DNA of 64,000 nucleotides from Emticicia aquatica (GTDB taxonomy: Bacteria > Bacteroidota > Bacteroidia > Cytophagales > Spirosomataceae), in the NCBI RefSeq assembly GCF_923079645.1, contig NZ_CAKLPY010000001.1, positions 2,066,001-2,130,000 on the forward strand, given 5' to 3'. Position 1 is the first letter of the stretch; each line of letters starts with the position of its first letter. Below, piece after piece: positions 59,841 to 64,000 of this stretch. The translations under genes and the position numbers were made by a program. The notes under the pieces are model-generated. The model had not been told where the DNA came from and did not search any database. It saw only the letters and a program-made list of their open reading frames with translations.

Positions 59841-59848
59841 TATCTTTG
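59841..59848 (+). promoter_or_regulatory. -7 box for the Nfu-type gene
   Basis: TATCTTTG matches TAnnTTTG and overlaps the TTG that an extended frame would use. The real ATG is at 59864, 15 bases further on. Confidence 0.55.
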
Positions 59849-59863
59849 CTGAAAAAGGCTTTA

Positions 59864-60112
59864 ATGGAAAATTTAATAGAAAAAGTAGAAACAGCTTTAA
59901 ATAGCGTTAGACCTTACTTACAAACCGATGGCGGAAATGTAAGAGTTGTAGAAATAACCGAAGACTTCACGGTAATGCTTGAACTGCTGGGAGCTTGTGG
60001 TACTTGCCCAATGTCATCTATGACGTTCAAAGCAGGTCTAGAAGAAGCTATTTTAAAAGCCGTACCTGAAATCAAAAAAGTTGAAGCTATAAACTTAGTT
60101 CCTGCATTCTAG
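59864..60112 (+). CDS. NifU C-terminal domain (Nfu) Fe-S scaffold
   Basis: This is 82 residues from the ATG at 59864; a TTG start six codons upstream coincides with a promoter box and was rejected. It is the Nfu domain alone: VRPYLQTDGGNVRVVEITED, then LLGACGTCPMSSMTFKAGLE with the C-x-x-C cluster ligands, ending VPEIKKVEAINLVPAF. Such proteins bind and hand on 4Fe-4S clusters, often with Mrp, encoded just upstream. Length is normal for the stand-alone form. Confidence 0.93.
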   Translation: MENLIEKVETALNSVRPYLQTDGGNVRVVEITEDFTVMLELLGACGTCPMSSMTFKAGLEEAILKAVPEIKKVEAINLVPAF

Positions 60113-60155
60113 GTACTAAAATATGCTTTTATTGATAATTTAAGCTTAAAAATTC

Positions 60156-60187
60156 AAGCCACTTGTTTTTGCAAGTGGCTTTTTTAT
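60156..60187 (+). terminator. Terminator after the Nfu-type gene
   Basis: AAGCCACTTG (60156-60165) pairs perfectly with CAAGTGGCTT (60172-60181) around a 6-base loop and is followed by a T run. Confidence 0.85.
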
Positions 60188-60261
60188 TATCTTGCAATCG
60201 GAATCAGAATCTTGAAATATTAGACTTTTTTTGCAGTAAAAACTGCACATAAAATTAAATA

Positions 60262-62031
60262 ATGGCAAATAAAATCAGAGTCGGTGTTTTCTTCGGTGGA
60301 CAAGCACGTGAAAGAGAAATCTCGTATTTAGGCGGAAAAACTGCCTTCGAACATATAGACAAAGGAATTTTTGAGCCAATTCCTATTTTTGTCGATAGTT
60401 TAGGGCATTTCATTCAGATAAATCCAGAACTACTTTACGAAGAATCAATTCGTGATTTTTTCCCTTCAAAAAATCTTAACCGTGGTTTTAGGGTTTATAT
60501 CGAATCACTTGGTGAATTGAACGAAACCCAACTTTATAAATTAATTTATAAAGTTGGTAAGCAAATTCAACCAGCCGATTTCTCTCAAATAATGGATTTT
60601 GCATTTACCATTATGCACGGCCCTCAAGCCGAAGATGGTGCGATTCAAGGTTTATTGGAATGGTACGGAATTCCATATATGGGGCCAGGTCTAATGGGTT
60701 CGTCGGTTGGTATTGACAAGCCGATGCAAAATAAACTTATTTCGCTAGTAACGGGGCAAAAAAAGAAGATGATTACTTTCACTCGTGAAGAGTGGCAAGT
60801 AGCCGACCGCTCAAAAATGTTTACCGATTTAATTAACAATATTGGGTTTCCATTTGTGGTAAAAGCTCCACATCAAGGCTCGTCGATTGGTGTGGCAATT
60901 GTAAGAAAAAGAAGCTTAGATGAGTTTACAAAAGCCATTCAACAATGTTTTTTTGAAACTACTTTCTTGAAAAAAGAATGGGAAAAAATGACCGACCGTC
61001 AGAAAAGACATTTAATGGAAAAAACATCCAATCTTGATGAAGGTATCGGATTTCCACTCACCGTTAACGGAAAAACCTTACACCATCCAATTGAATTAAT
61101 GGAAGAATTGGATGCACAATTATTTACATTAGAGTCTGTAACAGCCATTTCAGCAAATGCAGAAGACCATGTGATGATTGAAGAGTTTGTGGTTGGACAA
61201 GAATTTTCTTGTGGTGTTATTCAGCATGACGATGGCACGGCAGTTGCCTTACCTCCAACCGAAATTTATGGCGAAATTCAAACATTTGACTTTAAATCAA
61301 AATACAAATCAAACGTTACCAAGAAAAGAATTCCAGTAGAAACAAGTCTTGAAAATTTGCATAAAATCCACGAAAGTTTACTCAAAACTTTCAATAATTT
61401 AGGATTTAGTGTAGTAACCCGAATTGATGGATTTCTTACACCTGATAGTCGTGTGTTATTACATGACCCTAATACATTGCCTGGAATGTCGCCTTCGTCT
61501 TTGATTTTCAAGCAAATGGCAGAAATAGGCTTGACGGTTACACAATCAATTACGTATTTTATTCGTCAATCTGTTCGAGAACGCATCAGAAGCGGCAAAA
61601 ATACGGTTGCACTCCGTCATTTACTTGAAAAAATTGATAGTTTAATCGAAGAACGTGTAACCGCTAGTAGAAAAAAAGTAGCTATTATTTTTGGTGAAAC
61701 TGACGATGAATATAAAATGGCTCAGAAAAAAATGGGCGAATATTCATCTTCACCAATTTATGAAGCTGTGCCAATTTGTGCTGCTAGAAATGGACAAATG
61801 TACAAAATTCCAGTAAACTTGATGTTTAAAGCTGATATTCAAGATTTCGGACAGAATATTGGAAAACCGAAACATCCATTTATTGCTGAAATAATGAGAA
61901 AAGCTGAAAAAATAACCGAAAAGTACGCAGGAAGTTTTGATTGGCAAGTAAGAAAAATCTCTGAATCTGATTTAGCAGAAAGTGTTCAATTCATTTTTCA
62001 ATGTGATTCAGAAACTTTATTAGAATTGTGA
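60262..62031 (+). CDS. Ddl-like ATP-grasp ligase with long C-terminal extension
   Basis: This is 589 residues against about 300-370 in ordinary D-Ala-D-Ala ligases. The N-terminal domain (1-105) has VGVFFGGQAREREISYLGGK. The ATP-grasp core has MHGPQAEDGAIQGLLEWYGI, PFVVKAPHQGSSIG, EEFVVGQEFSCGVIQHDDGT and VTRIDGF ... LHDPNTLPGMSPSS. In the usual E-x-N-T-LPG motif the Glu is replaced by Asp (HDPNTLPG), while the R-x-D and N ligands are kept. A charged insert (TTFLKKEWEKMTDRQKRHLM) precedes the second core part. Residues about 465-589 add a domain (KKVAIIFGETDDEYKMAQKK, YEAVPICAARNG) that resembles the N-terminal domain. The product is probably a dipeptide, but D-Ala-D-Ala is not proven. Confidence 0.85.
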   Translation: MANKIRVGVFFGGQAREREISYLGGKTAFEHIDKGIFEPIPIFVDSLGHFIQINPELLYEESIRDFFPSKNLNRGFRVYIESLGELNETQLYKLIYKVGKQIQPADFSQIMDFAFTIMHGPQAEDGAIQGLLEWYGIPYMGPGLMGSSVGIDKPMQNKLISLVTGQKKKMITFTREEWQVADRSKMFTDLINNIGFPFVVKAPHQGSSIGVAIVRKRSLDEFTKAIQQCFFETTFLKKEWEKMTDRQKRHLMEKTSNLDEGIGFPLTVNGKTLHHPIELMEELDAQLFTLESVTAISANAEDHVMIEEFVVGQEFSCGVIQHDDGTAVALPPTEIYGEIQTFDFKSKYKSNVTKKRIPVETSLENLHKIHESLLKTFNNLGFSVVTRIDGFLTPDSRVLLHDPNTLPGMSPSSLIFKQMAEIGLTVTQSITYFIRQSVRERIRSGKNTVALRHLLEKIDSLIEERVTASRKKVAIIFGETDDEYKMAQKKMGEYSSSPIYEAVPICAARNGQMYKIPVNLMFKADIQDFGQNIGKPKHPFIAEIMRKAEKITEKYAGSFDWQVRKISESDLAESVQFIFQCDSETLLEL

Positions 62032-62059
62032 GAACGCACTATTAACATTTTATAAAACA

Positions 62060-62091
62060 AAAAAACTCCGCCTTCCGACGGAGTTTTTTTA
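62060..62091. terminator. Bidirectional terminator between the Ddl-like and TPR genes
   Basis: ACTCCG (62065-62070) pairs with CGGAGT (62079-62084), extended by A and T runs on both sides. It serves the converging genes. Confidence 0.85.
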
Positions 62092-62108
62092 TAAATATCA
62101 TTCTACTA

Positions 62109-63455
62109 TTAGTTACAATATTCACGGATAACATTATAAGCGGCAGAATAGCCTAACTCACCTGCACGGCTTAGGTCATAGCATCCTGCATTTTCATCGC
62201 CTAAAGCATGTTTGATAATTCCTCTTACATAATATGCTTCGCCGTATTTAGGATTCAATTTGATAGCATTTGAACAATCTTGCAAAGCTTCTTTTTGTAA
62301 TCCCATTGACGAACGCACTAAACCACGAGAGAAATAAGCTTCAGCATAAGTTGGATTCAATTCGATTGATTTATTCAAATCTGAAATCGCTCCTTTTCCG
62401 TCGCCAGTTTTAAATTTAGAAATTCCACGGCTATAAAAAGCCTCAGAACGGTCATCAGAAAACTCATTGATTCTGCTTCTTTCTTGAACAACATTGCGTA
62501 ATTCATCCAAAGTATTTTTAGTCATACGACCAGTATAATACACTTTAGAGTCAATATTAACATTATTAACTTCGATAGCTTTTGTTAAATCGTTAACTGC
62601 ATCACGTTGACTTCCTAATTTACTATTACAAAATCCTCTTCCATAATAAGCACGAACATTTTGCGGGTCAAGCTGAATCGCCTTATCATAATCGTTCATT
62701 GCACCACGGAAATCTTCAATTTTTGTTTTTGCAAAACCACGGTTAAAATACGACTCACTATCTTCTGGATTAAGTTTTACAGCTTCATCAAAATCTTTAA
62801 TTGAACCAGTAAAATCATTAATTTTTAAACGGCTAAAACCTCTACTAGCAAATGATTGTGAACGTTTTGGATTCATATCAATGGCTTTAGTAAAATCTAC
62901 AATACTACCTTGAAAATCATCTAAACGTGATTTACACGCACCACGAGAAAAATAAGCTTGGTATTTTTTGTCATCTTCAGTATTCAAATCAACAACTTTC
63001 GTAAAATCTTGAATCGCACGACGATAATCTAATAATTTAGCTCTTGTCATTCCACGGTACAAATACGCAAGTGCATCTTCTGGATTTAATTCAATGGTAC
63101 GATTGTAATCCTGTAAAGCCGAACGATGATCATCTTGGTCGCTTTTGCTTTTTCCACGGTACAAATAAGCCAAAGCATTTTTTGAATCTAAATCAATTGT
63201 ACGGTCAAAATCCAAAATCGCACCACGATGGTCTTTCAATTGTTGTTTGGCTAAACCACGGTTATAATAACTGGTTGAGTTTTCGGGGTTCATTGCAATC
63301 GCAGTACTATATGCTTGCGAAGCTCCGATATAATCACCTGCTTTACTTTTATTAACACCAATATCAAAGAATTCAGAAGCAGTTTGTTGAGCCTGTGTTT
63401 GTAGTGAACAAATGGTTAAGCAAAGTGCAAAAAAAGGGTAAAATACTTTTCTCAT
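62109..63455 (-). CDS. Secreted tetratricopeptide-repeat protein
   Basis: This is 448 residues with a signal peptide (FFALCLTICSLQTQAQQ). About eleven TPR units of 34 residues follow, each with the A-Y-x-x-R-G-x-(A/S)-K and D-x-x-G-A-x-x-D-(Y/F)-x-(K/R)-A-(I/V)-x-L-(N/D)-P pattern, for example AYLYRGKSKSDQDDHRSALQ and SYFNRGFAKTKIEDFRGAMN. One segment (about 293-325, IDSKVYYTGRMTKNTLDELR) breaks the register. It is probably periplasmic and binds other proteins; the partner is unknown. It has its own promoter box at 63543. Confidence 0.87.
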   Translation of the reverse strand: MRKVFYPFFALCLTICSLQTQAQQTASEFFDIGVNKSKAGDYIGASQAYSTAIAMNPENSTSYYNRGLAKQQLKDHRGAILDFDRTIDLDSKNALAYLYRGKSKSDQDDHRSALQDYNRTIELNPEDALAYLYRGMTRAKLLDYRRAIQDFTKVVDLNTEDDKKYQAYFSRGACKSRLDDFQGSIVDFTKAIDMNPKRSQSFASRGFSRLKINDFTGSIKDFDEAVKLNPEDSESYFNRGFAKTKIEDFRGAMNDYDKAIQLDPQNVRAYYGRGFCNSKLGSQRDAVNDLTKAIEVNNVNIDSKVYYTGRMTKNTLDELRNVVQERSRINEFSDDRSEAFYSRGISKFKTGDGKGAISDLNKSIELNPTYAEAYFSRGLVRSSMGLQKEALQDCSNAIKLNPKYGEAYYVRGIIKHALGDENAGCYDLSRAGELGYSAAYNVIREYCN

Positions 63456-63542
63456 AAGTTTTTAGATAATTTAGATTCATGCGTTTACATGAAATTACTT
63501 GAATATTGCTTTGGAAGAAAAAAACGTTCATTTTTTATTTAG

Positions 63543-63572
63543 CAAAGATAAATTTTATGCCTGTGTACTCAA
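63543..63572 (-). promoter_or_regulatory. Promoter of the secreted TPR gene
   Basis: On the minus strand TTG (63570-63572) and TATCTTTG (63543-63550) are 19 bases apart, the standard Bacteroidota -33/-7 spacing. The ATG is 88 bases downstream, giving a long leader. Confidence 0.65.
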
Positions 63573-63739
63573 TACTTTTTACCAAAAAGTTTTTACTAAA
63601 ATATTAATTATGATACCGTTTGATAATTTTTTAACCAAATAGCTTGCCAATTACATTTTTTTTTTGCCAATTTTACACATTAATTATTTTGCTTTCAGCA
63701 AAGTTATTTACTTACGTTGCTTATAAACCTTCTTGTCGT

Positions 63740-64000
63740 ATGAAATTATTGCGTCTATTCGCAGGGATTGCCATTTTAATGGCTCTGCTTGTTTCTTGTA
63801 ATTCATCAAAAAAAATTACCAAAAACGAAAAAAATAATCGTAAAAAAAATCCTGCTGCTGCTGAAGCTGCCGTTAAAATAGGAAAAATGCTCGACCAATT
63901 GGCCACCGATTTGATTGGAGCGACTGCCAATAAAGCCGAAATCGTTCGTACTGCCGATGGTATTAATATTACTTTTCAACCTGATTTTTATTTTGAGTCT
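63740..64000 (+). CDS. Probable OmpA-family lipoprotein (5' part, cut by window edge)
   Basis: An open frame runs from the ATG at 63740 to the right edge, 87 codons. It starts MKLLRLFAGIAILMALLVSC, a lipoprotein signal with Cys20, then a lysine- and asparagine-rich linker. The last part (ADGINITFQPDFYFES) resembles the strand that opens OmpA-like peptidoglycan-binding domains (x-G-I-x-V-x-F-x-x-x-x-L-F). That domain itself lies beyond the window, so the OmpA assignment is tentative; the lipoprotein call is firm. Confidence 0.7.
   Translation, partial: MKLLRLFAGIAILMALLVSCNSSKKITKNEKNNRKKNPAAAEAAVKIGKMLDQLATDLIGATANKAEIVRTADGINITFQPDFYFES

Noticed and set aside
63721..63930. Minus-strand 69-residue frame
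   Set aside because: It lies opposite the lipoprotein reading frame, which has a convincing signal sequence; the minus frame has none.
1..64000. tRNA, rRNA or other structured RNA genes
   Set aside because: None were recognised by eye in the intergenic regions; a covariance-model search was not possible here, so small RNAs cannot be excluded.

Overview
The window looks like chromosomal DNA of a low-GC member of Bacteroidota, most likely Cytophagales (an Emticicia/Arcicella/Flectobacillus-like organism; this is inferred from gene families, not from a marker gene). Supporting signs are TAnnTTTG-type -7 promoter boxes, A-rich leaders without Shine-Dalgarno sites, TonB receptors with CarboxypepD_reg domains paired with DUF4249 lipoproteins, type IX secretion (T9SS) C-terminal domains, LytTR/LytS two-component systems, an ECF42-type sigma factor, and GSCFA, CotH and DUF2805 proteins. 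I see no rRNA, tRNA, CRISPR array, insertion sequence or prophage.

Layout. 1-4195: a proline dehydrogenase cut by the left edge, bifunctional DAHP synthase/chorismate mutase, a small secreted protein, a methyltransferase and HemW. 4216-12851: a membrane protein, a secreted M24 peptidase, then a TonB receptor - DUF4249 lipoprotein - TonB receptor cluster. 12908-16955: a membrane-anchored helix-hairpin-helix protein, glycyl-tRNA synthetase and small or membrane proteins. 17013-27785: one 3590-residue secreted protein made of Ig-like and cysteine-bearing repeats with a T9SS sorting domain. 28136-39530: DUF2805 protein, Lrp/AsnC regulator, T9SS metallophosphoesterase, TPR protein, Hpt, WG-like protein, two GNATs, M14 peptidase, and a DGPF protein with its ECF42-like sigma factor.

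39730-56538 is rich in surface and signalling genes. It holds a NarL-type regulator with a TPR histidine kinase. A minus-strand operon follows: tail-fibre/S74 protein, stand-alone LytTR protein and three tandem beta-propeller (SBBP) paralogues. Next come a second TonB (STN-type) and DUF4249 pair, a LytS/LytTR pair and a CotH-family protein. 56768-64000 holds GSCFA and DUF2071 proteins, the Fe-S cluster pair Mrp and Nfu, an unusually long Ddl-like ATP-grasp enzyme, a TPR protein and the start of an OmpA-like lipoprotein.

The most notable points are the following. The Ddl-like enzyme appears to carry a second, degenerate copy of its N-terminal domain at its C-terminus. The S74-LytTR-SBBP operon shows duplication traces, including a remnant of the lytTR 3' end. 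Four neighbouring genes (TonB receptor, DUF4249, LytS kinase, CotH) share Gly/Pro-rich inserts. A terminator hairpin sits immediately before the ECF sigma start codon. The giant mosaic protein is also unusual. All family assignments come from reading the proteins by eye; no database search was run.
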